The notes beneath the pieces were generated by a model. That model did not search any database, was not told where the DNA came from, and worked only from the letters and a program-made list of their open reading frames with translations. Shown here one piece after another: positions 62,780-64,000 of a DNA stretch of 64,000 nucleotides. This DNA comes from Amoebidium appalachense (Eukaryota; Ichthyosporea). How positions within the stretch are numbered: position 1 is the first letter of the stretch; every line of letters begins with the position of its first letter. A program made the translations under genes and the position numbers. The stretch is from assembly GCA_963693365.1 (NCBI GenBank), contig CAVNZM010000006.1, positions 7,316,001-7,380,000 on the forward strand, written 5' to 3'.

Positions 62780-63950
62780 GGGGGAGGGGGGGAGGGGAGG
62801 GGGGGAGGTGGGGGGGCTGGGGGCAATGATTATCTCAGCTTGGACCAACTTGGAACTCCTTGCCAAAGAGATGTGTATTGATGATGCAAAGGGGCGGCTA
62901 CATGTGGCTACGTTCGAATTATCCGCCCAAAGGCCTACTGCGATGCTCTTGTGTTGGACATCATGGACAAGCGATGGCACATGTGCCCGTCATTGGCCAT
63001 GGCCACTCGAACCACCCCCATGGCATGGGCACAAAACACGTGGGGTGATGAACGAAATATTTACTCGCTTTGCTTTCAATCATAGCTACACCGGCTGTAC
63101 CTGCACATCAGTAGTTTTCTTCGTATATATGTGTATTGAAAAAGGCACACACCCATTTCTGCCGTCGTGATCATGAAAGGGCAAAATACCGGTGGCCCAG
63201 CCAGCCAGCGCCGGGAGGGATCACGGATGATATGTGCATGTGACCTTGAAGATAATCCATTTAGAGCTGACGTAATCAACGGGGCAGTTCCATTGTTTTA
63301 ACAGACTCTAGCTCTATTATTAGGATTATAGAGGCTACGCTTTAGACTAGCGTGGTGCCACGCCGATGCGATCGAACCGTCTGGAAGCTGTCGAACTGTT
63401 CGAACATACCCACCGAAGGCTCATCCTAAAATTTATCGTAAGTAAGAGGAATAAAAGCTTTATAAGACTAGCTTTATATTTAATATATACAAAAAGGATG
63501 GGAAAGACGACACGGTAATTTTGCACAAACGACACAACTGACTCTTTATCTATGTATAGGCTACACATTTTGTCAGGGTTTGTACGGCAGATCAAAGTTG
63601 GGTTAAAGTTTCGAGTCTGACCCGAATCTTGACCCGAAAACCTATCACTCCGTCTGGCGGTCATAAACGCGCTGATTGGTTAGGCTTAGAGGGGTGTCGA
63701 CATCCTACTGAGTAACGATTGACTCCCTTCATTCACCTATACTACATTTTGAGCCTACGAGAAGTAGCTTAATCCCAAATATATTCCTCCAATAATATTA
63801 ATAACTATTAAGAACTCAGTATATGGCATTTTATTCCCTATTTATAGACACTAACCGCATTACAGCTCCCAATTTCCTAGTCATTTTGATGGATTGAATT
63901 TGTTTGGTTTACCCCCCTCCTTTTGACCAAATCCGTTACCTTGCACGCCG
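59464..63950. other. gene-poor region with many homopolymers
   Basis: C/G-runs include about 59839-59864, 60079-60119, 60342-60369, 61861-61890 and 62247-62282. A CA repeat lies at 60391-60470. The segment at 62820-63060 has more balanced composition and could hide an exon (a reading with AWTNLELLAKEMCIDDAKG), but no splice signals support it. No gene is called. Confidence 0.5.
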
Positions 63951-63960
63951 GTATATAAAG
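63951..63960 (+). promoter_or_regulatory. TATA box at the right edge
   Basis: gtatataaag in a sharply GC-richer setting (ggcggcgtgtcgccgtggcg follows). Probably the core promoter of a gene that starts just outside the window. Confidence 0.5.
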
Positions 63961-64000
63961 GCGGCGTGTCGCCGTGGCGTGGCAGTCCCATTCGTGTCCA

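Noticed and set aside
62637-63170. Possible exon with a balanced-composition peptide
   Set aside because: No acceptor or donor in phase and no homology recognised; left as a remark in the region entry only.
63347-63664. 105-codon minus-strand frame near the right end
   Set aside because: Composition is AT-rich, with no domain, promoter or splice support; likely chance.

Overview
This is eukaryotic nuclear DNA. It has GT-AG introns whose phases match between exons, very dense microsatellites and C/G homopolymers (one poly-C run is 142 nt), and three kinds of retroelement. I cannot place the lineage from the sequence. No bacterial-style operon, rRNA or tRNA gene was recognised.

Left third (1-22.4 kb): host-type genes in a sea of simple repeats. 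The main feature is a four-member family of three-exon genes encoding coiled-coil proteins. The members lie as two divergent pairs: one at about 1.1 kb (-) with 2.4-5.4 kb (+), the other at 15.4-13.4 kb (-) with 16.6-19.6 kb (+). The pairs are inverted copies of each other, so 1.1-5.4 kb and 13.5-19.6 kb form a large, diverged inverted duplication around an ~8 kb spacer. The spacer holds a gene for a secreted protein (6.6-7.3 kb) and two exons of an unrecognised gene (9.6-12.0 kb). One family member (13.4-15.4 kb) is a pseudogene. A further three-exon gene with an acidic tail lies at 20.8-22.4 kb.

Middle (22.6-46.1 kb): a stack of mobile DNA whose order of insertion can be read. An array of GTCTC...GAGAC hairpins and a frameshifted tyrosine recombinase come first. 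A very long non-LTR retrotransposon (24705-46080, about 15.0 kb without its own insertion) landed about 25-40 bp after the recombinase stop and is flanked by a perfect 17-bp target duplication. A Ty1/copia element (27802-34197) with two 708-bp LTRs that look identical, and a GAGCT target duplication, then split ORF2 of the non-LTR element. Removing the copia element restores the ORF2 reading frame exactly. ORF1 and ORF2 overlap as TAATG. ORF2 encodes an APE endonuclease, a ~5.3-kb Pro/Gln-rich tandem-repeat tract, reverse transcriptase, RNase H and a C-terminal zinc-finger region. Its frame changes all fall at or beside C/G homopolymers.

Right part (46.1-64 kb): gene-poor. It holds one single-exon gene with a TATA box (51.7-52.4 kb), a degenerate LINE 3' fragment, two families of small terminal-inverted-repeat elements (one a pair of homologous TTAA-flanked copies), tandem repeats, and a TATA box at the right edge that probably belongs to a gene outside the window.
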